Shown here piece after piece: positions 20,333 through 32,605 of a DNA stretch of 64,000 nucleotides. The position numbers and the translations under genes are program-made. This DNA is from Anas platyrhynchos (lineage: Eukaryota; Chordata; Aves; Anseriformes; Anatidae): NCBI RefSeq assembly GCF_047663525.1, contig NC_092612.1, forward strand, positions 777,501-841,500, written 5' to 3'. Under the pieces are notes generated by a model. It worked only from the letters and a program-made list of their open reading frames with translations, ran no database searches and was not told the DNA's origin. Position 1 is the first letter of the stretch; each line of letters opens with the position of its first letter.

Positions 20333-20424
20333 CTCGCACTGATGGGGAGGGGTTTTGGGGGGGGTTTGGGGTGGGGGGGTGCTGGCATCGGTTCCTGGTA
20401 TGGATTGGGGGGGGGGTTATGGTA

Positions 20425-20945
20425 TGGGGGAGGCTTCGATCTGAGGGGGTCCAGGGGCTGGGGGGGGGTGGGGCTGGGGGGTTGAGGGGGTCCTGAGGGG
20501 GTCCTGGGTTGAGGGATCTGGGGGTGGGGGGTCCCAGGCTGAGGGGTCCAGGGGCTGGGGGGTTCCTGGGCTGCAGCGTCTGGGGCTGGGGGGGTCCCAG
20601 GCTGAGGGGTCCAGGGGCTAGGGGGGTCCTGGGCTACTGGGGCAGGGGGGGTCCTGGGGCTGGGGGGGTCCCAGGCTGAGGGGTCCAGGGGCTGGGGGGT
20701 TCCTGGGCTGCAGGGGCTGGGGCTGGGGGGGTCCCAGGCTGAGGGATCTGGGGCTGAGGGGTCCTGGGCTGGGGGGGTTCAGGGCTGAGGCATCCAGAGC
20801 TGGGGGGGTCCCAGTCCCAGTTTGAGGGGGTCCTGGGTCAATAGGGGGGATGTGGGCTCCTGCCTGGGGTGGGGGGATCTGGTCTGAGGGGTCCCGGTCC
20901 CAGTCTGAGGGGGTCCCTGTTAGGGGGGATCCCGGCCCTCCTGGT
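20425..20945. repeat. G-rich minisatellite upstream of CADM3
   Basis: Degenerate units made of GGGGTCCCAGGCTGAGGGG and GTCCAGGGGCTGGGG phrases recur over about 500 bp. It lies just upstream of the CADM3 promoter. Confidence 0.75.
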
Positions 20946-23160
20946 GCTGTGGGGTCCCCCCAGAGCTCCTGGGGCCGGTCACAGCCCACGGCTGCCCCCA
21001 TGGGACCCACAGCACCCAGGCCTGAGGGGTCCCCAGGGCGATGGCTCTGGGGGGGGTGGCTGTGGGGCTGGTGACCCCCAAGGGGGACGTGCAGCCGTCA
21101 CTGAGCTTTTCTCTGGGAATCTTGTTAAACACGTCAGCTTTGGGGTGGAGGAAGCTCTTCTGCTCCCTCTTGGGGCATTTGGGGGGGACGTGGTGGAGCC
21201 CCAAGGCTGAGCAAGGGGCCGGGAGGACGGCAGCCGGGGGTGAGCCGTGCCCCGTGCCCACCTCAGGACCCCAGGGCTGGGGATTTCTGCTCAGCCTCTG
21301 TGGTACCCCAATACCAGCCCAGGGTCGGACTTGTGGCTCATTCACATTTGGGGTGAAATCCGCGTTTGTGCCACCCCGCGGCTGCCAGGCCCTAAAAGCC
21401 AGCGCTTCGCCCTTGCCATCCCGTGGCATCTCCCAGGCAACTCCTTTTATCCGCCGTTACCCATCCGTGGTATCACCCCTTAGGGGATAACACCCGGTGC
21501 CAGCCCCGTTTCCAGCTCCGATTCCCTCCGGCAGTCCTGGAGGAGAAATTAACCCTTTTTTTTTTTTCACAGCCAGTCCAAAGGGAACTGAATAAAACCC
21601 ATGCCACCCGTCAGCATAAACCCGGCGTCACGTGCCTGTGTGCCGAGCTTCTCCACACCCCGATGCTCTCCTGCACGAACGCTGTGCAGGAGGGACGGCT
21701 CCGTTAGTCATAATCTCCGTGGGAAGGGGCTGTGGGAGGAACAGCTTTCTGGTGGTCAGAGCATCAATTTTCACCCCGCGCCTGGATGCGGTCCTCCTGG
21801 AGGCGATGCTGCCCGTGGTGCGGCGGTGTCCGGCTGGGATTTCGGTGCTCAGGGTGCAGGGCTGTGGCCCTCGGGGCAGATTTTGGGGGCAGCGTGGGCG
21901 AGCGAGGCTGTGGGAGCCTCTCTTCAGGTCGTTAGCTGGAGCGGGGCTGCCTTTGGAAAGCGGTTTTGGCGAGCTGGGTAGCTGGGAGAGCTGGGAGGAC
22001 CCCCAGGAGCAGAGCGAACGCAAGCACTGCTCCTCTCCAAGGCACGAGGGTGGCGAGAGGGAGGCTCCGCCGGGAGGCCGAGATGGGGCAGGGAAGCTGG
22101 GGAGGGTCTCAGGGGACCACCCTGGGATGGGTGTGGGTGGCTCCTGGCCCCAGGGGCTGCGGTCGGGGAGGCAGTTCGGGGAGGGTCTCGGGCTCTGCTG
22201 GGTCCCCGCGATGATCTGAGCCTCGGATGCTTGTCCTGCAGGACGTGGGAGGAATGTCGTGTCCCAAAATGTCGTGTCCCAAAATGTCGTGTCCCAAAAT
22301 GTCGTGTCCCAAAATGTCGCATCCCACGTCCCTCAGGCTGTGGCTTCATCACGGGAGACATCTCCGTGCCCCCTCCCCGAGCCCTGCTCCTCCAGCCTGC
22401 TGCCCCCTCTCCCTGCGTCCTGGGGGGCTGCGTAGCTCCAGGTGGGATTTTTATCCCCTTCTCTTTTTTCCTGCGAGGCGGGGGCTTTGCAGAGAGCCTG
22501 GCCGCATGCCGACGGCCGTCCCCTGCCTCTGTGGGTGCAGCACCCACGCTCTGCACGGCGCGGGCGGCTCCCGTGGGGTGATGGCCCGTGAAGGGCAGGG
22601 TGGCTGGAGGCAGGGGGAGGGAGGGAGGGGAGGCACTCAGCGTGCAGCAGGTGCCGAGGCGACGCTCGCTGCGCGACAAATCCCCGTGATTCAGCCCCAA
22701 AGCATCTGCCATCGCCGGGGACTCGACGCTAACGAGCGGCCGAGGGGGCTGCTGTCACGCAGCCGCCTCCTCCGAGGCGCCTCGGAGCCCCCAGGAACGG
22801 GGAGCTCCCCACATGGATTCCCTCTGGCACGCTGGGGAAGGACGGCGCTCCCCTGCGAGACCTCCCCGAGTCCCTGCCGGCCTAAATCTTTCTCCTTCCC
22901 CGTTGCTGATGACAACGCAGGGCTGCGAAGGTGGGCGTAAAACTCCCAGCTCCGTTGGCCTCCGGGTCTCCTTGCTCGCTGGGAGCACGCAGCCCTTGAA
23001 CCTCGAGCCCTCTGGGTGCTCCCACGTGTGCCAGCGGGGATCTGGCAGCACCCTGCAGCCCCTCGTTAGGGGTCTGTGCGAGGTGTGGGTCTGCAGGGCT
23101 ACAGGTGCAGGGCTGGTTTTTTTTTCAGCCACGCCGTTTAGGTACAGCACCCTTGGGTAG
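20946..23160. other. GC-rich upstream flank of CADM3
   Basis: No exon or protein is recognisable. The stretch holds the 15-bp tandem repeat at 22256-22326. It may contain distal promoter elements, but none is distinctive. Confidence 0.35.
22256..22326. repeat. 15-bp tandem repeat (four exact copies plus a partial)
   Basis: The unit GTCGTGTCCCAAAAT repeats exactly four times and then decays. Because 15 is a multiple of three, the minus strand reads a repeating HFGTR in an open frame, but nothing supports translation. Confidence 0.95.
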
Positions 23161-25880
23161 AAGCAACCAGAGCTCACTTACCTCCTATTGACATCACTTT
23201 AAGAGCTGCCAGCCCCGATCATCTGTGAAAGCCTTCCAGCCCCGTGTCCTGGCTGCAGCTAATGTGCTACACAGGAAGAACAAACCACCCTGGCACCAAT
23301 TCCCCGGCTTTCCACCCAGAACTGGCTGGAGCGCAGGGCGCAAACACTTCCCCAAATACCTCAGCAGTGCCGGTTACAATTTCACCCCCCCTGTTTGACC
23401 TCACAGCTCTGGAAAAGATCTTCCCCTTTTGTTATCTGAATTTGGCCATTTTGGGTGTCTCGCCTGTCTCCTGGCTTTTTGGATCAGACCAGGAGCTCCC
23501 ACCTTTCCCGTGCGGTGTCTCCAGTGGTGGATGCTCCCTCTGTGGGAAGTGGGGTTGGAGAATGGAGTAGGACGGAGCCTTTTAACTGCCTGAATGGGCT
23601 TGGTCATGTATTTCCCTTCATCTGATCACGTTTCCTAGCCATGTCTGCTGTTGCCCCAGCCGTAGATAATAACCCCCTGGAGGCTACAGAAGGCACCGAA
23701 ATCTCCAGGGAAGGTGTGGAAGATGGAAGCAGAAGAGTCCTTTAGCAGCTCAGCGCTGTCCTCATCTCCCATAATTGCTCTCTTTAACCCCTGCCAGTCT
23801 CACGGCCCCGTGCTCTCCTCCTGGCTTTTCGACGTGCTCAGCCCCGTTGTTTGTTTTTATACTTTTACTTATTTGCTCTTCAGAGCCCCTTTATGCTCCG
23901 GCAATTAACCTCACGCTGGTTTTTTGCGTTTGCCTCCGCTTAGTGTCACCCGCCGCTGCTTGGTCCCGGCTTCCCCGCGCAAAGCTGAATTGAGCAGCGC
24001 CGGGGCTGCTGTTACTCAGCGTCTCAGCGATGGCTTTGTGAATTCTCTCCCGCGTGCCACTTAAAACGAAGTCAAGAATGGCCTTCCCACTTCTTCCTGC
24101 TCCTCTCCTTGCTCCAGGCACGGAGCAGCGTGCTGAGCGCGGAGGTACTTTGTCTCTAAGCCGTGTCCTGCTGCGCCATGTGTTTGTATGTGGGTGGCTC
24201 GAGTCCCTTCTTATCATCCGCTGTTATCGCGCCCTTGCTGGAGCCCGGTGCCATTTTGATCTTCTTCATCAAAGACGCGAGCCTGCCACTTCTCCGCAGC
24301 CGCCTGGGCAGGGAGATAGAGCCTTGCAGGGACGTGATTGCATCTGGGCGTTTGGCTGCTTCTCTTTGCAGCTTTCCCTGGCCGCTCTGCAGAGCTTGCA
24401 GCCAGGTGTTTTGGTGTTTCTCTGACTTGTGTAACTCCTCTTACATCAGGATCAAGGGCCGGGCAGTTCGCCTGTGTTTGCATGCTGCCCAGATGTTTGT
24501 GATGCCCGTTCCAGACCGCTGCAGGCTTTCATCGAACTCAACCTGCAACCAAACTGCCTTGACAGAGATCCTCGGTACAGAAATATCTTGTCCTTGATTT
24601 GCTTCTGTTAAGGCTTTGGTACTTACTCCTGAGTCACATTGCTGTGAGTCAGATCGCAGCTCTGCTGTGTGTCAGGATCCAGAACCTGATGGCCTTGCCT
24701 GGGGATTCCGCCCAGCACTCGGGTTTTGTATATTTAGAGGCTCCTTTGGGCTGATTTTCTTCAAGGCAGGATTTGTTCTCAGCTGGCTGGAGCCAACCCA
24801 GAGCAGCAGAGCGGGCAGGAGTGGGGAGTGCCTACCAAAACCCGAATGCAGCAGGGTTGTGTGGTGGGTCCAGCCTGATGCCCACCAGCTCCTGATTGCA
24901 CCGTGCTGCAGCAAGCCCTCAGCATCCCCATACTGCAGGTAACTGCTGGATCTTCCCCGTACCCAGCACCGTCCTTTGGTTCTGTAGCTTCTAGACCACA
25001 CGCTTCCTTCAAAGCACAAAGCCTAAAAACGGCCTTCGTAGAGCTAAATTGGACGCTTGTACCAGAAACCTAGCAGAAAACCCAGAAATGTCTCTGTTGT
25101 GCTGTGCAGATGACAAAATGCTTGGAGGGCAGGGCTGCTGATTTGATAAGATGGAACGAAATAAAAGCTTTAAGAGGGCCAAATGGAGCATCAGCTTCGA
25201 TGAGCAAACGGCGGACGGGGCTGTTCTGGAGGAACAGTGACCAGACAAGGCAGGGAGGTCACTGGAGCACCAGATGACCTTTATCTGCTTCAACTATTGA
25301 ATTTCTAAGAGCATTAAGGGCTTACTTAGTCATGGTACCTAAGTGTCTCAGCGAAAAACCTGCTTTGGTAACAGGTCTTCCAGTCTGGAGGACAAAAGTA
25401 ACCGGAGCAGGAGCCAGCAGCGGGCAGCTGGCAGAGGACACCTGGGATTTGGAAAAAGGTGCCGGCCGCTGGAGTGACTCCCCGAGGCAGATTAACCCGC
25501 TCAGGTGATTTTTAAATTACAAATGAACTTTTTTTTTTTTTTTTCCCCCCAATCCATTCTCATTCAAGCAGGAGCGCAGAGAGGTGTCGCAGCTGCGCTG
25601 CACAGCCTGATGGCCAAAATCCAAATGGCCGTTTCTAATCTACTCTGTGCGGGCTCGGTGACATTTATTAGCTCCTGGCTTGCAGCACAGCTCTGAGCTG
25701 ACTCCAAATCTTGGCTGGCAATTTGCTCTTCGTGGGTTGCGGAGACTGCTTTTCGAAGCACTGGTGGTACAGGTAGAGCCGAGCTTTGGGGCCTCCCTGA
25801 GATCCTGCTGAAGTCTCCGTCATGGTTTGAACAGGGGGTTTCAGTGGGTTTGCTTAGCCGTGGTGTAGAAGACGTTGTAA
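23161..25880. other. Intergenic, more AT-rich; no gene recognised
   Basis: This stretch marks the shift from the GC-rich left third. A T16 run is at 25529-25544. Around 25090-25200 the phrase GCAGATGACAAAATGCTTGG, followed by AAGAGGGCCAAATGG, recalls the ADDTKLGG region of CR1 reverse transcriptase, but the match is weak. Confidence 0.3.
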
Positions 25881-25889
25881 ATAGTGTAG

Positions 25890-26060
25890 GGACTTATTCC
25901 GGAGGATTTTATTCTTGCAAAGGAATGGAATTCGCCCCAATTAATGATGTATTGAGTATAAATGCACATGATGTCAAAACAACGCATTTAAATAGCTACA
26001 AACAAAACAATACGAAGTGCCAATCAAAAGGAAAATGTTCTTAGAAAAGCTGGCATAAAG
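25890..26060. promoter_or_regulatory. AT-rich candidate conserved non-coding element
   Basis: The interval is dense in motifs such as CCAATTAATGATG, GTATAAATGCACATGATG and CATTTAAATAGC, and it has none of the CR1 features seen further right. The regulatory reading is inferred from composition only. Confidence 0.2.
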
Positions 26061-27810
26061 AAAATAACAGAAAAAGACAAATGTAACAGAACTTTCTCCT
26101 TGGCAACTCTCAAACTTCAGAGCAGATTTCAAAGGCTCTGTTTCAGGGAGGTGAGACCAGCTCCAGAAACCCCTCTTTTCCTAGAAACTAGTTAGTCACC
26201 TGAGGATGTAGTTAGTGCAATAAATTGTTGGTTAAAAGGGTTTAATCCCTGAAACGTTGCCATTTTATATATCCAGCTTTGCAGTCCTCAGCTACCGAAA
26301 ATGAGATTTTTGTTATTATGGGGAAATGACTTGAGCAACTGGACAAAATTTGAGGCTGGGAAAGCTGCTTCTGTTTGGAAGAGAAAATGAGTTTTAGACA
26401 CCATAAATGACTAATCCATGAAGCAACTAGTGAACGACCTTACAAGGGGAGAAGTAACTTTTGATTTATTCTACAGTAATACACAGAACCTGGATCAATA
26501 TATCACTATCAAAGATATGCTTTTTTTTTTTTTTTTCATGCCGGCTGTAATGTACTCAAATTCAACATCCTTGTGAGGAAAAAGAGCCAAAAAAGTTGAC
26601 TGCAGAGAGAGCAGAATTTTGAAAAAGTCTTTAAACGACATGAAAAGACGACGCTAGTTAAAAGGAAATTAAAAGGAACGGCTAAATGAGTAAAATCCTT
26701 GGCTCTGCCATGGAGAGTATTTAAAGCCGTGGTGTGAAGGTCTCGAGCAAACAGTCCTTGTTCTCTGCTTTTGCAGATGGACTGCGTGTTCTCCGGGGGG
26801 GGCGAGCAGCAGGCTGGCAGGCGGCTGGGTTGGAGAGGACATCTGGAGCAGCTGCTGGAGAAGCTTCCCGGGGGCTGCAGGAGCACAGGGACAACCGGAG
26901 AGGGCAGGGAACGTGCTCCATGGCACCAGGAGATGCCGAGGAGACTGGGGAGCTGACGCACAGCCAGGCTTTGGCAGCCAAGGAGGGAGCCTCCAGGAGG
27001 GACTCGAGTTTCTCTGAAAGCTGGAAGCCCCTCAAAGCTGCTGAAATTGAAATCGAAGGACAAATTCATGCCGCAAGGACACAGTGGAAGGAGGTAAATT
27101 TGTTTCAGATCCTTCTGTTTTATTTTCTTTCCCCACTGGTCTGAGCTTCCCCTGTTTCAGGAGATATTTTGTTCTCATTTGTATGCTGGCACTATATATA
27201 TATATATATTTGGAAGTTAAAAGTCCTTTTACCAGGCCAGTTGTAAGGAAACCATCCAGGCAACTCTGCCCTGATGCACACATCAGGAGCAGGGAGGACA
27301 CAAACCAAACAAAGCTATCATGCAGAAGGGAATGAATTCCTGACATTACTGCTTGCTGCAGTGTCATCCCAAGAAGGTTTCTGTGTTTGCAACCTGCTGT
27401 GCAGGGGAAGATGGGCTCGAGCGACTCTCTGAAAGTAAGTGTTGGTAGAAGTTTTAGGAGCAAACCAGAACATTGCCAAGGCCGAATGCAGTCACCCAAG
27501 GGTGCCGAAGGAGCGCAGAGGTGAAGGTGTTCAGCTGCTAAGGGGTTTGTGCTTTATTGCCTAACCCAGCCTTGGAGGGATGGAGGGTGACAAATAGGGT
27601 GCCAATGGCTACAAGGAGTCCTGGGCTGATTTAAGAACCAGAGTTAGTGTTCAAACAGCCTCAAATGCTTGGAAACAATGATGTAGAATAATTTTATTAG
27701 CTGCTTGGATGAATACAGCATGCTGGGGAAGAGTTTGATTTGGTTCTTATAGAGGGAAATCAAAGCTTGGAGGTGTACCCAGGCTCTCTGAAGGTGTAAG
27801 TGAGCTGGTG
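26061..27810. other. Intergenic; simple repeats only
   Basis: The stretch contains a T16 run (26521-26536) and a (TA)n run (27192-27211). Open frames at 26536-27144 are short and lack domains. No gene is recognised. Confidence 0.35.
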
Positions 27811-28205
27811 GGCCAGGGTGATGCAGTTAATACATCTGTACGTGGAGGTTCGTGTGTTTTGAGCAAGTTTCCACACCAGTGACCTACAAAGAAACTAACT
27901 TTTCTAGGGGTGAAGAGGCAGGCCCACAGATTAATAAGTGTTTACAAGAGTAAAGAGTCCATTTTCAGCGTGGTGGCGGGTGCCAGTGGAAGCCTACAGA
28001 GGTCTGTGCTGGTATTCATGCTGATCAGCGCATTCAGAAAGGATCCAGAAAGGACTGTGAATAGTAAGCTGGCAAAATTGTAGGGAAAAATGATTCAGGA
28101 GAGCCAAATCTAGGGCTGAATGCAAGAAATTGAAGAGGGTCCCATGATACTCGTGCACAAAATGGCAGATTACATTCAATTCAAATAGATGCAAAGCAGA
28201 ATTCA
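27811..28205 (+). mobile_element. CR1-type LINE fragment, reverse-transcriptase middle part
   Basis: The sequence follows the CR1 ORF2 plan: a GGTGATGCAGT segment (the DAV-hydrophobic-DFSKAFD region), a diverged middle, TACAGAGGTCTGTGCTGG (the PQGSVLG region), GGCAAAATTG, then GCAAGAAATTGAAGAGGG and CACAAAATGGCAGATTACAT (the W-NKWQMKF region). Numerous stops and indels make it a dead copy. The assignment is from memory of CR1 consensus. Confidence 0.6.
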
Positions 28206-30124
28206 GAGGAAACAGAGCGGTGTGTACAGGGTGTTGATAGTATCTGTTGCAGCTGGCAATAGAGCCGACTGGAGGAGGTACCGAAATTCTGGCAAGGAGG
28301 CCGAAGCTGGCTTCTCTCTAAAGAACAGCTCATGGGGTAGAGCCCAGCTTGGGATGGGGTGAATTGAAGGGAGTGTGGCAGACAGCTGTGATAAAGGGGG
28401 AGAGAGGATTATTTTATTTTTATTTTTTGCCGTTTCCCACTGCCTGAGAAGTGGGTGCATCAATGGATGTGATCCATTCATATCGCTTTCCGAATCTGTT
28501 TTCATGCAGAAGGCGGAACGTGTTCAGAATGGGATCAGATGGGTTCGTGGCAAAAATCAGGGTCGAGAAAGATTGATCCAGGATGCAGGCTTTCACATTT
28601 CCAGTGCTCAGTGAGTCAGAACGGCCAGGTGTGTCCTGTCCATGGACGAGGGACCTGCATGAATTCAGCTACGTGAAGTCAGTGGTGTGAATTCAGGCAC
28701 AGACATCTTGATAACTAGGGAGAACGTGAGCAGATAGAGCTAAACCGGAGCACTCCACGGGCTTCCACTGGAGCCTTGGGTGACAGCAGAGAAAAGGAAG
28801 CTCCTGGAGACACCAAGGTACATTCAGGAGTGAAGGGATGCCTTCAGTGCAGCTAACTGGGACTTCTGTGCCTGCAGCTCCTTGAGTGTGAGAGCAGGAA
28901 CCCCTTCGGCAGTGCCTGAGCTCATGCCCGTGGGCTAGTGACAAAGGGGTAGGTAACGGGAACATGACATGTTTTTCCTGACTGACTGAGTCCGTGACAC
29001 AAGACAAACGTCAAGCCACTGAGCAGGCAAATCTGTATCTCGGTTTTGCTTTCCTGTGAAATGAGATGGTTTCTTTACATGCCAGCTCTGCTTGTTGTAA
29101 CATCTTCTGCATGGTTAAAGCTGCCACATCCCCAGCAGCGTGGTTGTGCCAGGCCCTCAGCAATTTTACCAGAAAATAAGACAACGGAGCTGTCTGGGGA
29201 CAAATGTTGTCAGATTTCTCCACTTCTGCGGGTCTAAATGACGAACTGCCCCGGTGCTGGTGGTGCTGGTGGCCGGGATGCTCTCTCGCCAGAGGACAGC
29301 ATTGTCCCAGCTGAGCTGCAGAGATACGGCACGATGCTGAAGCACGCTGTGGTGCTGGATGCAGAGCTCTGCCCTGTGGCCAAGCTGTTGACCTAAGGCT
29401 GTTCCCTACCCAAATCTTATGCTGGAGCTCTGGGAGGAGCAGATTGTAGCAGATTACAGATTGCTAGCTGCCACTTCTGCTCCGTGGAAAATAAGTTTTG
29501 CCCTGCAAACCCCGGTGGTATCTCTTGGTCAGATTACAGACTTAACTGTTGAAAATAAATGTATTAATGCTGTGCTTTTAAAGCTTCTGCAGGGTTTTTG
29601 AGTTCCTTTGCTGCGCTGCCTGGGTACAGTGTTAGCCTCAGTCACGTAGCCCAGAAGAAAGCTATCCAGAGGATTAAAATTGAGGTATATTCTAGATCTC
29701 CAAGAGCCTTGGGAAGTGGAAGAATGGATTGGCACATCCTAAATGAAGACACAAACGGGCACGCTGAAAGCCTGGACAAAGCAGACAATCCCTGGGACAC
29801 CATAGGGTGAGTAATGTTGTATGAAGGAGAGCTGCAACCCAAAGGAGGTGGGGAAACTAACCAGTAAAAACCAGAGAAACCTCGTGGAAAGGATGGCTGG
29901 ACCCAGCTGGGGCTATGGTAGTGCTGGGTACCTGGTCTGGGTATCTGTCACTGAGCTCCTGGCCCAAATGGCAAGCTGAAAGAATCTGAGGAACAGCCAA
30001 AGAAGAAAAGAGTAGATTTTTCTCAAATATATCAGAAACAAAGAGTGTGCCAAGGAGTTGACGGAGCCAGAACATGATCAGAGTATAAAAGGAGCAATTA
30101 GAAGAGACGATCCCATTGCAGAGA
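28206..30124. other. Intergenic; no gene recognised
   Basis: No coding segment stands out. AATAAA at about 29554 on + is not preceded by a recognisable exon. Further diverged LINE sequence may be present. Confidence 0.3.
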
Positions 30125-30660
30125 AACTGAAGCAATTATTTGCATTATTGTTGGTTGTAGAAGAAAACATGGAGATTCCCATGCTGTAATTAACCTTCGT
30201 GGAGGCTCATCAGAGGATATGTCCAAAACTGAAAAGCCTGGAGCAGAGATTATGGATCCAATTGACAAAATGGACAATGATAAACCATCCGGGCTGGGTT
30301 GTCTCGCTTCAGACTTCTTAAGAAAGCCAAGAATGGGACTGCTGAATTAGAAATGGCAGGCTGGACGAGCTCTCTCAAACATGGCTTTGCATATAAAGGC
30401 CGAAATATTGCACATTTGCAAATGCGTTCCGAAAAAGATCTGGAGAAGTATTTGTTGGCATTAGTTTGCTCTGCACTACCAAAGAATGGCGTTTGCAGGC
30501 AAATGGGTGCACATGAATCACTGGGGAAGAGGCAGCGGAGTTCTCTGAAGGGCCAGACAAGAACAATTTCTTTAATAGACTCTATTGGGATTCCCAAAGT
30601 GCCTTAGATAACGTCCTTCACCAAAGGGCTGTAAGGAAAATAAACAGCCATAGACTAAGG
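30125..30660 (+). mobile_element. CR1-type LINE fragment, start of reverse transcriptase
   Basis: One frame reads DPIDKMDNDKPSG, the counterpart of the INSNKSPGPDG motif that opens CR1/L3 reverse transcriptase. It is followed by CATGGCTTTGCA and finally by GATAACGTCCTTCACCAAAGG, which matches the DKVPHQRL segment. Indels and stops break the frame throughout. Confidence 0.65.
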
Positions 30661-32337
30661 AAAAAAAAATGCAGGAAAGTAGAAGTGATTGGTGGAAAGG
30701 TCAGAACTGAGGTGGGAGCAAAGAGGCAGTTTTCCTGTGTGGCCAGTGCCGGAGTCCTGCAGAGACCTTGGGTGCCGGGAGAGGCTGAACAAGTTGATGC
30801 AGGAGAGGCGAATTAGGGGCTGCAAATATTCGTACGGCTGGCTCAGGGTGATGGAAAGGTATCAGGAAAAGCGTGATACCTGCCTGCCTCATCCTCACCG
30901 ATCCTGTGACCGCAGCTGGAAGGAGACTGGTAAGTCAGTGAGAGCCCAGCTCTGCAGCTGCAGCTGCTCCCACCTTGGTTTTATGCCCTAATTATCAATG
31001 AGTACAAGCGTTGGAGGCCAGAGCCATTGCCGCGGGGCTATTTTCTCACTAATCGTATGGAGGAAAAGCAGCAGGTCACTAAAAAAGAAGCTGGCAGCAA
31101 CTGCTCAGTTCTGGGAGTCACCTGGGCTGGGTGGCGAGGTGGGCTTGCTGAGCAGGGTGCGTTCATTTTAATGTGGCTAATTGCAAAATGACATCCAGCA
31201 AACCAGCCTCCACATTTCCCTAACAGGGAGCCAGTGTTTGGAAGAAGACACAAAAGAAAGATCCCGAAGGATAGACGACAAATATGAGTTTGAGATGGAT
31301 GCTGCGTTTGAGATGGATGCTGCGTCCAGCTACTGTGCTCCTACCTTTAAAAAGTCTGTTTGGAAAGGACAGAGAAAACAGCCACAAGTGAAATTCAGAG
31401 GCTAGGAAGTCTGCTTTTGAGAGAAAGCTCCAAGAGCTCGACGTGCTTTAAAGAGGGACCAAAAAATGATCTGATTTTCATCTGCAGTTCACTGCAAGGG
31501 CAGAAGATTTCTGACGGTGGAAGGCTGAATAATCCCAGCTAGAGACTGAGGAAGGTCAAGTGGCTGAAGCGAAGCATAGATTCAAACAAGAAAGAGGGGG
31601 CAAGATTTGAGCAGTGCAGAGGATTAACCGTTGGGATGCTGTGCAGGATCCTCAGCCATTTGGGACTTGGGCCTCCTGGGCTCTGGTATCGAGGAGCACA
31701 TCGGTGACTCTTGCTGGTGGTCCCAGATTGTACCCTGCTGTCATCTCAGCCCTGGCCGTCAGGAATTGCTCCTGGAGAGGACGAATTGCCAAGCTGTCTG
31801 CAGAGAAGACATTTCTTGGAGCAGAGACTCTCCTCTCTTCCCTTCATCTCGCATTTTGCCAAAATTCTGCTCTGGCCACAGATAACGTGTGTGAAATTCA
31901 AGCGCAAAGATGGTTTTTTGAGAAATGTAGGCTGTGAAATCAGGCTTATAAGTGAGCGCAGACTACACCCTTAACTGTGGAGTCCTTAGCCTGGCTTAGA
32001 AGGCTGCTAATCCCCATCTGCCATAGAGGTAAATGACCTGGGGAGGCGTGGGGTGTTCCCATTACAGCCGGGTTTTGTGCCTCCGTGTGTGGCAGTGCTG
32101 AAGTAATTTGCTTCTCCTGTAATTAATTACTCGCTCTTGTGTCTACTCCGTATGTCCTTCATGTGAAAAATCCCCCTCGTCCTAAGCACCCCGGGGCTTA
32201 ATGGAAAGAGCTGGGATCACCTGGAACCCTCTGCTCTCTGCATCTCACATTAAAGAGAGGTGGGGAGAAGCAGCTAAAATGAGCAAGGGGCTGAAGCAGC
32301 TGCCTTAGGAGACGGAAGAAGGGGGAGAAGGTGGTAA
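30661..32337. other. Stretch between two CR1 fragments
   Basis: It contains an 18-bp direct duplication (31289-31324) but no recognised gene. If the flanking fragments are one element, this may be insertion plus eroded LINE sequence. Confidence 0.3.
31289..31324 (+). repeat. Exact 18-bp tandem duplication
   Basis: TTTGAGATGGATGCTGCG is present twice head to tail without mismatch, indicating a recent small duplication. Confidence 0.95.
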
Positions 32338-32605
32338 GAGGGGGGAACGTGGCTGAGGTTTACAACACCATGGAGGTGGTGAATACAACGAAGGCAGAGC
32401 CGTCATTCACCAAATCCCACAGCACTGGAACTACGTGCACTTGATGAATCCGGGAGGAGAGCCGTTTGAGGCAGATAAAAGCAAGTTCAGCTTTCCACAG
32501 CGGGAAGCGAAAGTGAGGAACTTGCTGCTGGAGGAGGCAAAGGAAAGGCGGTAACAGCAGTGTCAAAAAGGGATCAGAAAACTTCAGAGGCAACAGGTCC
32601 GTCAG
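32338..32605 (+). mobile_element. CR1-type LINE fragment, C-terminal part of ORF2
   Basis: GTGGCTGAGGTTTACAACAC corresponds to the DMIEVYKIM region of CR1/L3 ORF2. It is followed by ATTCACCAAATCCCACAGCA (the FTPSHNTRTRGH region) and TTCAGCTTTCCACAGCGGG. It is heavily diverged. Confidence 0.5.

Noticed and set aside
22256-22326. Regularly spaced repeat considered as CRISPR-like or as a coding HFGTR repeat
   Set aside because: Copies are contiguous without spacers, the genome is vertebrate, and no start, splice or conservation evidence supports translation.
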